Virus record (IMG/VR): IMGVR_UViG_3300047359_000133
Coordinates: 1-20,362 of that record
Reading direction: 5' to 3' (one strand)
DNA length: 20,362 nt
DNA from: a virus
Below, piece after piece: positions 6,550-12,565 of this stretch; the stretch's first letter is position 1, and each line of letters starts with the position of its first letter. Under the pieces are notes generated by a model. It saw only the letters and a program-made list of their open reading frames with translations, ran no database searches and was not told the origin of the DNA. The translations under genes were made by a program, and so were the position numbers.

Positions 6550-6578
6550 AACTCGCAACTCCTGTGGCCGCCAGATAC

Positions 6579-6584
6579 ATTATA
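6579..6584 (-). promoter_or_regulatory. Candidate -10 box (TATAAT)
   Basis: A perfect TATAAT on the minus strand in the short gap after the HNH gene, about 30 bp before the ATG at 6549. No convincing -35 at the usual spacing, so only a moderate call. Confidence 0.4.
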
Positions 6585-6590
6585 CAATAA

Positions 6591-6974
6591 TTAGTTATAA
6601 GATACGAATATGTGGCTTTGATCCTTTTCATATAGCTTTATCTGTTCACGGTAGTGTTTGGCTATCTCATCACGAACGATTTTGTTTTCTTTTAGAATGC
6701 CACGGCACTTCTCTGTCAGTATTTCTAAATGCCCTGCGCCTAGCTCTATCTCTAGCCAGCCACTAAAGCTCAATGGGTTTTCTGTAAATACACGGTGATG
6801 GTGGTGGCACAACGTGACTGCGTTGTCCATTGAGTACCTAACGATCTTTCGTCTGCGTCCGTAGATGTGTGCGCATTCAAGCGATTGATCGGTGCCACAA
6901 ACTAAACAATGGCCGTCTCTAAGTCTGACAGCCTTGCTAAACCATATATCGGCGTTCGTTCGCTTTATTGCCAT
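6591..6974 (-). CDS. HNH endonuclease
   Basis: 127 residues. The HNH fold is clear: CLVCG (C23, C26) and CHHHH (C56, H59) form the zinc site, AH (H36) is the first catalytic histidine, and DNAVTLCHHHHRVFTENP completes the beta-beta-alpha-metal motif. The C-terminal third is helical and unique. It overlaps the zinc-ribbon gene by 38 nt. HNH proteins in phages act in packaging, recombination or homing. This one is among recombination and replication genes rather than beside the terminase, so a role in DNA processing is more likely than packaging. It does not interrupt any gene. Confidence 0.85.
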   Translation of the reverse strand: MAIKRTNADIWFSKAVRLRDGHCLVCGTDQSLECAHIYGRRRKIVRYSMDNAVTLCHHHHRVFTENPLSFSGWLEIELGAGHLEILTEKCRGILKENKIVRDEIAKHYREQIKLYEKDQSHIFVSYN

Positions 6975-7113
6975 AATACGTCTCTATAGTAAATTGTCTC
7001 TCGCGTAGTATTGCTTTCTCTGTATTCCCGCACTCACACGACCAGCCTTCTAGCTTGCCGCCCTCAGCCGTAAACATCGGCATCATGTTTTTATGGCACT
7101 TAGTGCATACCAT
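6937..7113 (-). CDS. Small zinc-ribbon protein
   Basis: 58 residues from the ATG at 7113, which overlaps the preceding gene's stop by 14 nt; a longer in-frame start at 7155 would lie deeper in that gene. CTKC (C3, C6) and WSCEC (C26, C28) form a four-cysteine cluster, though the second knuckle has one residue between cysteines instead of two, so the fold may be atypical. The C-terminus is charged. Function unknown; possibly nucleic-acid binding or a partner of the HNH nuclease encoded next. Confidence 0.65.
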   Translation of the reverse strand: MVCTKCHKNMMPMFTAEGGKLEGWSCECGNTEKAILRERQFTIETYYGNKANERRYMV

Positions 7114-7342
7114 GATCTTCACGCATCTCTGACATAGGGGTAATGAGTGCCGCAAGCCAACTCTGAGTAAACGAGTCGATGTCTACGTCTATTGTTATGC
7201 CCTCGGGACACATGACCTCGACATAAACATCGGTCAAATCTTGGTTTCGGATGTTGCTTGTTGCTCCGATTATTGCCTCCACTCTGCAAACAACTGACCC
7301 GCCATCAGGTAGCGGCATCGAGAGTATCGGAAGTGTAATCAT
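7100..7342 (-). CDS. Unknown small protein
   Basis: 80 residues from the ATG at 7342, which forms an ATGA overlap with the phosphoesterase stop; the longer upstream frame would be buried in that gene. The sequence is beta-rich (MITLPILSMPLPDGGSVVCR, DVYVEVMCPEGITIDVD) and ends in a helix SWLAALITPMSEMRED. No family recognised. Confidence 0.65.
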   Translation of the reverse strand: MITLPILSMPLPDGGSVVCRVEAIIGATSNIRNQDLTDVYVEVMCPEGITIDVDIDSFTQSWLAALITPMSEMREDHGMH

Positions 7343-8499
7343 TGCAGTGCCTCTATACCGACTTTGAACCGACTGAACTCGCCGTGTTCTTTGTCTAATA
7401 CTACACAAGAAATTGAGCGTTGTGACCCGTAGCCACTGGCTGAATGCCATGCGTCAGGCGGTGGCAGTACAGACCAGCTTTCCCAAGTAAGCCCACCCAA
7501 TTCCTCAGCTTGCTTGTGATGAATGTGACCAGTCCATGCAAAGCGATACTTGGTGCGCCCCCACTCCTGCGCATAGTCTCGAGTGATTGCCTCGTACAGT
7601 TGCCGAGTGCGTATCTTGTCACCGTGATGAGTGATGACGAAGTTATTGCCCCACTCAAAGTGGATGAACTTGTTGAAGTTGTCGAACACCTTGACGCGCT
7701 TTTCCTTCTCGTAGTACATCCGAAGCATTTCGTTGAGCCATAGAGAAGCGTCAGGGTCATGGTTGCCGCGAGCGTTAATCAGCCACACCTCGTCGTACTG
7801 CTGAAGCATTCTAGTGACAATGATTTGAAAAAGGTTGCCTGCGGCTCTGATTGTCTTGCCTGCTCTGCCATCAACGTCAAGGGGCGTCCCTGCGCCTGTC
7901 TCACCTTTTAAGTTGTTAGCGTGGATCATGTCACCTACGTTAAGCAAAACGCCTACAGCGCAATCGCCGGTGCTTGCCACCAGTTTATCAACGCCCTTAA
8001 TTAGGGTGTCTTGTGCTATCTGCAAGTCCCAAGGATCAGCGCCTGTCTCTGGTGTCCAAGCCAGCATACCAAGGTGATGGTCACCGACGATGGTAACGGC
8101 CATGCGGCTTTTTTCTTTCTTCGCCTTGCTTTTCTTTATCGGCTTTGCCAACCCTTTCAAGTCGTCTTTCAACCCTTCTTTAAAGCTATCAAGCGCGACT
8201 TGCAGGACGTGTTCTTTGTCAGACTGGCTCTTCACCCACTGCCCTGTAGGATTCCCGTCAGCGTCATAGTAAGTCGAGACACCTTTGACAATGAACCCGT
8301 CAGGGACAGGGTGATTATAGTCATGGGCTGGACTGTAACCCTGTAAGCTGGCTTTCTTTTGCACAGCCTTCAAATGGTCGCGAACAGTAGTCCTACTGAT
8401 ACCAAGGTCCATTCCTATTTCACGGGCGCTCATGCCCTTGTCTACTCGGCTCGCTACCTCTCTTTGCCTTTCGGTTGTGCAAAACTGTAATAAGCTCAT
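7339..8499 (-). CDS. HTH-domain fused to a calcineurin-like metallophosphoesterase
   Basis: 386 residues. Residues 8 to 48 form a helix-turn-helix (MSAREIGMDLGISRTTVRDH), followed by a linker with a very basic stretch (KPIKKSKAKKEKSR, 119-132). The metallophosphoesterase domain starts near 134. It has all its metal ligands: GDHH (139-142), NVGD (187-190), GNHD (245-248), H291/H292 and GHIHH (324-328). Such two-metal enzymes cleave phosphodiesters; phage members resemble SbcD/Mre11 nucleases or phosphatases. The N-terminal DNA-binding part suggests that it acts on DNA, but the substrate is not known. The start has a run of G eight bases upstream and follows the NinB-like stop by 2 nt. Confidence 0.88.
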   Translation of the reverse strand: MSLLQFCTTERQREVASRVDKGMSAREIGMDLGISRTTVRDHLKAVQKKASLQGYSPAHDYNHPVPDGFIVKGVSTYYDADGNPTGQWVKSQSDKEHVLQVALDSFKEGLKDDLKGLAKPIKKSKAKKEKSRMAVTIVGDHHLGMLAWTPETGADPWDLQIAQDTLIKGVDKLVASTGDCAVGVLLNVGDMIHANNLKGETGAGTPLDVDGRAGKTIRAAGNLFQIIVTRMLQQYDEVWLINARGNHDPDASLWLNEMLRMYYEKEKRVKVFDNFNKFIHFEWGNNFVITHHGDKIRTRQLYEAITRDYAQEWGRTKYRFAWTGHIHHKQAEELGGLTWESWSVLPPPDAWHSASGYGSQRSISCVVLDKEHGEFSRFKVGIEALQ

Positions 8500-8501
8500 G
8501 C

Positions 8502-8939
8502 TTATCCCCCCAGCTTGCTGTACTCCGAATTCTGAGGCTTAGTCAATTTGACACCCAGATCAATACACCATGCCTCTACTTGTTGCATGAAGTATAGCAT
8601 TTCCCCCCGATCTAGCGTCGATGTGCGCCGAACCTGCGCTGGTATGTTCGTACTGCCGACCTCGATATCCTCTGTGCCGAGGAACTTGTACTTCACCATT
8701 AGCTTCATTTCTTCTTCTGTGCCAGTAAAGCCACCCTTCTTTTTGAAGTGCCTAAGCATATCCCTGACCCAGACATGAAACAGGTCGTTCTGGCTCATTG
8801 AGCGGCGCGGCTTGTACTCTTTGACCTGCCAAGACACTGGCTTGTCCCAGCACCATTCTTTTTCGAGAAATGTCTGAAACGCCTTGATGCGGTCTTTTAT
8901 TTCTATCGGGTCTTTTATAAGCCAGAATTCACCGAACAT
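8502..8939 (-). CDS. ninB: NinB-like recombination protein (lambda Orf family)
   Basis: 145 residues from the ATG at 8939 (AGGA eight bases upstream; a TTG two codons earlier is too close to it). The segment RRSMSQNDLFHVWVRDML matches the RS-x-x-QN-x-x-x-W hallmark of NinB. The C-terminal VRRTSTLDRGEMLYFMQQVE with EAWCIDLGV parallels the lambda protein's final helix region. NinB/Orf binds single-stranded DNA and helps load recombination proteins in place of RecFOR. This fits the annealing protein and SSB-like protein encoded earlier in the same leftward gene set. The start overlaps the upstream gene's stop by 11 nt. Confidence 0.75.
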   Translation of the reverse strand: MFGEFWLIKDPIEIKDRIKAFQTFLEKEWCWDKPVSWQVKEYKPRRSMSQNDLFHVWVRDMLRHFKKKGGFTGTEEEMKLMVKYKFLGTEDIEVGSTNIPAQVRRTSTLDRGEMLYFMQQVEAWCIDLGVKLTKPQNSEYSKLGG

Positions 8940-9282
8940 AGTCAAAATCCTGCGGTGTTAGTTCTTGTCTATAGGTTGCTTTTGTGTCCTCTGATACTTG
9001 CTCACGTAATCGGAAAAACCCTTCGTATTGCGGGTACATTTTCATAAATCGACGGGCATAAAAAGCACGGTAATTGTTGTTTAATTTAAATTGAGTTTTG
9101 CCGTCCCCGCCGATGTCTTTTTCCCATCTAATGCGCTCAAAAATGCCATTGATTGAATAATGCTTAAAACCTCTGTTTTTCATTTCTTTACTAAACCGTT
9201 TCAGCATTTCCCAAACTTCGGGGTGCTGTTCATGGAAGGCCGAACATTGCATTTTCATTTCTTCATATCGTGACTCAGTCAT
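8929..9282 (-). CDS. Conserved phage protein of unknown function, replication-gene neighbour
   Basis: 117 residues. The sequence is distinctive: AFHEQHPEVWEMLKRF, then RGFKHYSINGIFERIRWE, then FKLNNNYRAFYARRFMKMYP and EGFFRLREQ. I recall this pattern from many phage and prophage proteins near replication genes, with no assigned role. It begins with an ATGA overlap on the preceding gene and a GAGAGAGGG ribosome site. The many aromatic and basic residues suggest nucleic-acid contact, which is inference. Confidence 0.8.
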   Translation of the reverse strand: MTESRYEEMKMQCSAFHEQHPEVWEMLKRFSKEMKNRGFKHYSINGIFERIRWEKDIGGDGKTQFKLNNNYRAFYARRFMKMYPQYEGFFRLREQVSEDTKATYRQELTPQDFDYVR

Positions 9283-9653
9283 CTCGTTACCCTCTCTCCG
9301 CTGTAGGTTACATACTGCCCAAACCGATCAAGGCAATACTGCCGATAGCTTTCGCTTTGCATAAAATCGTGAGTGCAGTCGTCAAGCTGAGTCCACTTTT
9401 TCATTGGTATTCTGCCGGTTTCTTTCTCGGCTTCTTGCGCAAACGGACTGCCACCCTTTTGATTAGCACGTGATAGCCATGAGTTAATAAAACGAGGCAT
9501 TCCGCGCTCTGTCTTGCGTTTAGGTTCGTTCGATTCGAGCCATACAGCCATGACGTTAAGCTCTGCAAATACGTCAACTTCTGGGTAAGCGTGTTGCCAA
9601 CTTAGCAACTGTTCATCTGTTGGTTGCCAATCATTTCCACTTTTACAAATCAT
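9279..9653 (-). CDS. Replication-protein-like small protein
   Basis: 124 residues. The N-terminal half, with LLSWQHAYPEVDVFAELNVM, AVWLESNEPKRKTERGMPRF and INSWLSRANQ, resembles the C-terminal domain of phage replication initiators and DnaT-like primosome proteins. In those, a W-x-x-x-YP-x-V-D helix leads to an R-F-I-x-x-W-L-x-R helix. The usual N-terminal winged helix is missing, so it is either a stand-alone version or a remnant. The C-terminus (HDFMQSESYRQYCLDRFGQY) is unique. Both ends show 4-nt ATGA overlaps, so it is a well-embedded operon gene. Confidence 0.65.
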   Translation of the reverse strand: MICKSGNDWQPTDEQLLSWQHAYPEVDVFAELNVMAVWLESNEPKRKTERGMPRFINSWLSRANQKGGSPFAQEAEKETGRIPMKKWTQLDDCTHDFMQSESYRQYCLDRFGQYVTYSGERVTR

Positions 9654-10036
9654 AGCAAAGCCTCCAACTTACTTTCGAGGAGTTCAGCCGCTTTGAATTT
9701 TCTAGCTTTCTTTAACACTTCTATGGCTTTTTTTAGCTTTTGCTCACTAGCCGTGTTAATTCTGGCCTCCCTTACTTCTTTTAAGCCACTATTTATACAC
9801 TCATAACAGCAAAAATGATTACCTTCGTTTTCAGTTCGCATTACTTTGTAGCTTGTAAGTTGTGCATTTAAAACTTTCAAAGGTATTTTTCTTTTTTCCC
9901 CACACTTGTAGCAACTAACCTCATGAAATTTTCTTTTTGCGTCAAAAATTTTACGCTCTGTTTTTGTTTTTTGGCTTGTATTTGCTTTTGATTCACCAAC
10001 TATTTGCGCAAAGTATCTCGGTATTTTGCTATTCAT
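9650..10036 (-). CDS. Zinc-cluster protein, first gene after the 10.0-10.4 kb control region
   Basis: 128 residues from the ATG at 10036, which has GAGG seven bases upstream; upstream in-frame starts lack ribosome sites. SCYKCG (C42, C45) and FCCYEC (C76/C77, C80) form a likely four-cysteine zinc site with a 30-residue insertion. The N-terminus is basic (ANTSQKTKTERK) and the C-terminus is a helical pair rich in K, A and E. It probably binds nucleic acid. No family recognised. It overlaps the next gene by 4 nt. Confidence 0.7.
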   Translation of the reverse strand: MNSKIPRYFAQIVGESKANTSQKTKTERKIFDAKRKFHEVSCYKCGEKRKIPLKVLNAQLTSYKVMRTENEGNHFCCYECINSGLKEVREARINTASEQKLKKAIEVLKKARKFKAAELLESKLEALL

Positions 10037-10199
10037 TGTTTTTCCTCTTTTAGTCATCCTTAATTTATCTACTGATACACTTAACCCTTTTAATGCCCTT
10101 ACGGGCAAAAAATTAAAAAAGTTAATAATGACGAGTGTTAATCACCGTATCGAATCTTGTCTTCTATTCCCGTTACCTACTCTCGGCACTGGGAGGCGA

Positions 10200-10205
10200 A
10201 TTATA
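10200..10205 (-). promoter_or_regulatory. -10 box of the leftward replication/recombination unit
   Basis: Perfect TATAAT on the minus strand; predicted start near 10193, giving a leader of about 157 nt before the ATG at 10036. At -35 there is only CTCGGA, which is poor, and a palindrome covers that position. Suggests an activated promoter. Confidence 0.45.
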
Positions 10206-10223
10206 GAGAGGGTCAACTCCGCT

Positions 10224-10245
10224 CCGAGGTTCTTAAGTTCCTCGG
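10224..10245. promoter_or_regulatory. 22-bp palindromic operator candidate
   Basis: CCGAGG-TT-CTTAAG-TT-CCTCGG: symmetric at 18 of 22 positions, with only the TT/TT pairs mismatched. Its centre (10234.5) is 41.5 bp upstream of the predicted start at 10193, the position typical of class II activators. It is more GC-rich than the surroundings. Confidence 0.5.
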
Positions 10246-10342
10246 CCTAACGCCCGATGATTTCTGAATAATAAAAAGATGGATGTAAAACAGCTATGTG
10301 CTTATAATTATCACATCTTGTTAATTAGACACTTCCAAGATA

Positions 10343-10370
10343 TTCGCTTTCTATTCCCTTGTAAAGCGAA
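10343..10370. repeat. 8-bp inverted repeat abutting the terminator
   Basis: TTCGCTTT (10343-10350) and AAAGCGAA (10363-10370) form a perfect 8-bp stem with a 12-nt loop. It begins at the base next to the terminator hairpin, so two stems would stack in the minus-strand transcript. It competes for the weak T-tract of that terminator. Confidence 0.5.
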
Positions 10371-10390
10371 AGCCCCCGTAAAAGGGGGCT
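10371..10390 (-). terminator. Terminator after the HTH gene
   Basis: Stem AGCCCCC/GGGGGCT (7 bp, five G-C in a row), loop of 6 nt, followed on the minus strand by TTCGCTTT, an interrupted T-tract. It lies 5 bp after the stop of the HTH gene and ends the leftward unit that starts near 12160. Confidence 0.75.
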
Positions 10391-10395
10391 ACCTT

Positions 10396-10605
10396 CTACT
10401 CCCCTAATTTGTTGAGTTCATCCAGACTTAACTCAAACAGATCTGCTAGCTTTTTTACATTGCTAAACATCATGTCGTCACAGTAACGCCATGATGCTAT
10501 CTGTGATGGGTTGCATCCCATATGTTCAGCTACTTTTACGTTACTGATACTTTTAGCTGTTTGTGCCATACGTATGGCTTTGCCAATATTAGAATGGTAG
10601 GTCAT
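10396..10605 (-). CDS. Cro/CI-like helix-turn-helix protein
   Basis: 69 residues from the ATG at 10605, which has AGGAG seven bases upstream. VKVAEHMGCNPSQIASWRYCDD is a classic XRE-type helix-turn-helix, followed by VKKLADLFELSLDELNKLGE, the last helices of that fold. It is one compact DNA-binding domain with no cleavage or oligomerisation domain, as in Cro. It is the last gene before a terminator and just upstream of a control region with a 22-bp palindrome. That palindrome and the palindromes at 12146-12159 and 12227-12254 are candidate operators. It overlaps the SSB-like gene by 17 nt. Confidence 0.8.
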   Translation of the reverse strand: MTYHSNIGKAIRMAQTAKSISNVKVAEHMGCNPSQIASWRYCDDMMFSNVKKLADLFELSLDELNKLGE

Positions 10606-10876
10606 CTTCCAGCTCCTGTGTCTGCTTTGCGGCTTGACGTGCATTAGCTATTCCTTGCTTTGCAACTTCGGCTTGATCTGGCTCAAACGTATCCATCTTT
10701 ACGTACAACTTTCCAGCTTTTGAACGCATGATCTCCATGTTTGCCGAATCACCTGCAAGGGAATTCAAAAACGGAATAAACTCCGACTTTTTCACCCATA
10801 ACTTACATATCGCATAGTCAGGTGCGTTGTCGTTTCTTTTCGGTATCAATCCATCTACAAATGTAATATCAGCCAT
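10589..10876 (-). CDS. Single-stranded DNA-binding protein-like
   Basis: 95 residues. The body (residues 1 to 65, with FVDGLIPKRNDNAPDYAICK and LWVKKSEFIPFLNSLAGD, then GKLYVKMDTFEPD) resembles phage proteins encoded next to annealing proteins. Residues 66 to 90 are a low-complexity A/Q/E linker. The last residues, DDLPF, match the conserved acidic tip of bacterial SSB (DDIPF), which docks partner enzymes. Together this indicates a phage SSB-like protein with a short OB-type domain, though the fold is not proven from sequence. It overlaps the annealing-protein gene by 8 nt. Confidence 0.65.
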   Translation of the reverse strand: MADITFVDGLIPKRNDNAPDYAICKLWVKKSEFIPFLNSLAGDSANMEIMRSKAGKLYVKMDTFEPDQAEVAKQGIANARQAAKQTQELEDDLPF

Positions 10877-11531
10877 TGTTTGCTAACTCCTTTCTTGCTT
10901 GATTGAATGCGTCGTTGCCCTTACAGGACGCCCGCTCTGTGGTTGTGAAAATGCCGCCCTTTGTCGGCGCTCTAAATAGCGTTGCCATCGTATCGTGGTC
11001 AATGTCGCCCCACATGCCAGCGAGTGAATACCAATCCTCATTAGCAATTGCTTCTTTTGCGCCGTTGATCCAATCCCAATGTTCACGGACGGCTTCGTTG
11101 TACTCCAGCAGTTCATTGTCTGAACTAGGCTTTGCGTCCTTGAATTCTTCCGCCTCTGACTCGGAGTACACGTCACCATGCAAACCTGCCAGCTTTAAAA
11201 TTACTCTATCCTTAGCTCGCTTCTCCGCCATAGCAAAGGGATATGCGTTCTTGCAATTAGCAGGTGATACTTCGCCAATCGACCAAGCCTCAGCCACGGC
11301 GTATTCTTCTGAAATCACTCGGCGACCTTTGACCTGCATCGCGACTTGTTTGTTAACTGGATCAGTTACTAAATGAAGTGGCTCATCGAACTCTATGCCT
11401 AAATGAGCGGCTAGCTTTTCTAGTGCTTTATGCAAAATGACAGGGGTTCCGTGACAATCCCAGCAAGCTGTTGCAGGTGTTTCTCCAATCTCACGTAAAG
11501 CCTGCCCTACTTTTTCCGGTATGTTTTTCAC
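10869..11531 (-). CDS. Putative single-strand annealing protein (Rad52/ERF-like)
   Basis: 220 residues. The core is WSIGEVSPANCKNAYPFAMA followed by EKRAKDRVILKLAGLHGDVY (about residues 83 to 122). This A-EKRA-x-x-R-x-x-L-x-x-x-G helix is typical of Rad52-superfamily annealing proteins (Sak/ERF type) that pair complementary strands during phage recombination. The N-terminal part includes HGTPVILHKALEKLAAHLGI and the C-terminal part (140-220) is divergent. The start is a GTG at 11531 with a perfect AAGGAGG six bases upstream, so it should be well translated. The SSB-like gene next to it and NinB further along make a coherent recombination set. The family is inferred from a single motif and context. 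Confidence 0.65.
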   Translation of the reverse strand: MKNIPEKVGQALREIGETPATACWDCHGTPVILHKALEKLAAHLGIEFDEPLHLVTDPVNKQVAMQVKGRRVISEEYAVAEAWSIGEVSPANCKNAYPFAMAEKRAKDRVILKLAGLHGDVYSESEAEEFKDAKPSSDNELLEYNEAVREHWDWINGAKEAIANEDWYSLAGMWGDIDHDTMATLFRAPTKGGIFTTTERASCKGNDAFNQARKELANNG

Positions 11532-11533
11532 TG

Positions 11534-11821
11534 CTAACCTCCTTGGTTTTTATACTGATAGCAGTCAGCGTAACCAGCGTTGTACGCCTCTGACTTGCCT
11601 GCACGATGTTCGATGCCTTCTTCACAGTCAGTCCAGCCACGAATGAAGTCTTGCTCTGACAGCTCTAAGAAGTCAGCCATCCGTGCTTCCATTACCGCTT
11701 CTTGCACATGAAACGTCATTGGCTTGCGTATTGACAGGTTGTGCAGTTGACCGACTAACGAGTCAAGTTCTTGGATCAGCTCTGCCTTAATTGGCTTCGG
11801 CTCTACAAATTTAATTGACAT
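11534..11821 (-). CDS. Unknown small protein
   Basis: 95 residues. A helical N-terminal half (IKAELIQELDSLVGQLHNL) is followed by ARMADFLELSEQDF and a C-terminal GWTDCEEGI...AYNAGYADCYQ segment, a motif seen in many small phage proteins (a G-Y-x-D-x-Y tail) without known function. It overlaps the preceding gene by 11 nt, and its end supplies the ribosome site of the annealing-protein gene. Confidence 0.7.
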   Translation of the reverse strand: MSIKFVEPKPIKAELIQELDSLVGQLHNLSIRKPMTFHVQEAVMEARMADFLELSEQDFIRGWTDCEEGIEHRAGKSEAYNAGYADCYQYKNQGG

Positions 11822-12128
11822 AATCTAGCCCCTCCAGTTTTGCGCAGACTTCCTCTGCATTGATGATGTTGTGGTCTTGCCACTTGCACGAATGAACACA
11901 AATTCCGATTTCTTCAACAAACTCTGTACGCCCCTCAAACTCAACGGGATAACGACCGCCTACAGGGTGGTAGTGATCGTCGATTGATTTTTGATCTACC
12001 AGAATCGTGACAATTTTTGTCTCTGCGTTATAGTCATCAGCACGAGCAGTGTTGTCGATTTGCTCAAGCTCATCTACCCATTTGTCCCAGTTATCAATTT
12101 GCTTGCTAATTTGTATTGCTATTTGCAT
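11811..12128 (-). CDS. Unknown protein, first gene of the leftward unit
   Basis: 105 residues from the ATG at 12128, six bases after AGGGAG. Earlier in-frame ATGs at 12134 and 12161 are rejected: the first abuts the ribosome site and the second lies at the predicted transcription start inside a palindrome. The sequence (QISKQIDNWDKWVDELEQID, IVTILVDQKSIDDHYHPVGG, EEIGICVHSCKWQDHNIINA) is acidic, with no recognised domain. As the first gene after the leftward promoter it is probably expressed early. Confidence 0.7.
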   Translation of the reverse strand: MQIAIQISKQIDNWDKWVDELEQIDNTARADDYNAETKIVTILVDQKSIDDHYHPVGGRYPVEFEGRTEFVEEIGICVHSCKWQDHNIINAEEVCAKLEGLDYVN

Positions 12129-12145
12129 TTGCATCTCCCTTGTAA

Positions 12146-12159
12146 GTTCCACATGGAAC
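12146..12159. promoter_or_regulatory. parS-like palindrome / leftward operator
   Basis: GTTCCACATGGAAC: 6-bp perfect arms. It differs from the 14-bp core of the Pseudomonas-type parS, GTTCCACGTGGAAC, at one central position. It lies immediately downstream of the predicted start of the leftward transcript (near 12160), where a bound protein would block transcription. Confidence 0.55.
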
Positions 12160-12166
12160 AATAAAG

Positions 12167-12174
12167 ATAATATA
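12167..12174 (-). promoter_or_regulatory. Leftward early promoter (-10 region)
   Basis: Minus strand TATATTAT gives two overlapping -10 candidates (12174-12169 or 12172-12167); a -35 such as TTACTA is weak. Upstream are T/A tracts, including three TTTAA repeats and a run of eight T on the plus strand (12197-12218), that could act as an UP element. Confidence 0.45.
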
Positions 12175-12223
12175 ACAACCTAGCCAAAATAGTAAGTTTT
12201 TTTTAATTTAATTTAATTCTTCG

Positions 12224-12252
12224 TTTACATCATAAGAAATACCTAATATGAT
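12224..12252 (+). promoter_or_regulatory. Rightward sigma-70 promoter
   Basis: TTTACA (12224-12229), 17-bp spacer, TATGAT (12247-12252); predicted start near 12259 and an AAGGGA ribosome site before the ATG at 12286. Strong by consensus, suggesting early expression by host polymerase. Confidence 0.7.
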
Positions 12253-12254
12253 GT
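12227..12254. promoter_or_regulatory. Inverted repeat overlapping the rightward promoter
   Basis: ACATCAT (12227-12233) and ATGATGT (12248-12254) are perfect 7-bp arms with a 14-bp spacer. One arm overlaps the -35 and the other covers most of the -10, so a dimer bound here would repress. Confidence 0.5.
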
Positions 12255-12285
12255 TTACATAGTCACCAACCAAGGGAATAGAGAC

Positions 12286-12540
12286 ATGAATAATTTTTTT
12301 ACTCGGAGCGAAGTATCTCAGTTTGGCGCTGTAGTTTGGGATGAGTCACTTACGCAGTGGAACCCAAAGAAAACTGACGTTTATCATCACGTTGTTGCGG
12401 TTATGAAGGCGGAAGGCGATAACACCTACAGGGCGATGAAGCGGCATTCAAACGGTCAATTTGAGCTTGTAAGTGGCGAGCGCACTCTTAATGATGCCGT
12501 CAATGTTCTAATGAAAATGTTTAGTGATAGAGCCGCATAA
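12286..12540 (+). CDS. Unknown small early protein 1
   Basis: 84 residues, preceded by AAGGGA and a good promoter. Sequence features: QFGAVVWDESLTQWNPKKTD, then YHHVVAVMKAEGDNTYRAM and a final helix LNDAVNVLMKMFSDRAA. No recognised domain. It is the first of only three genes on the plus strand, which read toward the lysis genes. Location behind a consensus promoter and small size fit early phage proteins that act on the host, but nothing in the sequence proves it. Confidence 0.75.
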   Translation: MNNFFTRSEVSQFGAVVWDESLTQWNPKKTDVYHHVVAVMKAEGDNTYRAMKRHSNGQFELVSGERTLNDAVNVLMKMFSDRAA

Positions 12541-12565
12541 GCGGCCTTTACCAAGGGAGAAGGGA

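Larger units (their letters stand above)
10037..10395. other. Intergenic control region (359 bp) without a gene
   Basis: No convincing ORF or tRNA on either strand. It holds, in minus-strand order, a terminator hairpin and a second adjacent hairpin (10390-10343), a 22-bp palindrome (10224-10245), a TATAAT (10205-10200), and a small GCCC-TTAC-GGGC hairpin (10094-10107) in the leader of the zinc-cluster gene. The motif TTCTATTCCC occurs twice (10162-10171 and 10349-10358). Confidence 0.6.

Noticed and set aside
10094-10107. TGCCC-TTAC-GGGCA hairpin as a terminator
   Set aside because: Neither strand has a T-tract following the stem; on the minus strand it is followed by TTAAAAGG. It is just a leader hairpin.
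10206-10216. TTGACC directly before TATAAT on the minus strand as a -35 box
   Set aside because: The spacing is only 5 bp, far below the 16-18 needed; it may be a relic of a deleted promoter.
10026-10250. 74-codon plus-strand frame across the control region
   Set aside because: It starts inside the zinc-cluster gene without a ribosome site and its sequence has no recognisable features; hairpins and promoter elements explain the region better.
10130-10340. Possible tRNA or small RNA in the control region
   Set aside because: A TTCGA occurs but no acceptor, anticodon or T-arm pairing could be assembled around it.
11702-11716. Second parS-like site (TTGCACATGAAAC)
   Set aside because: Three or more mismatches to parS cores and it lies inside a coding sequence; likely chance.
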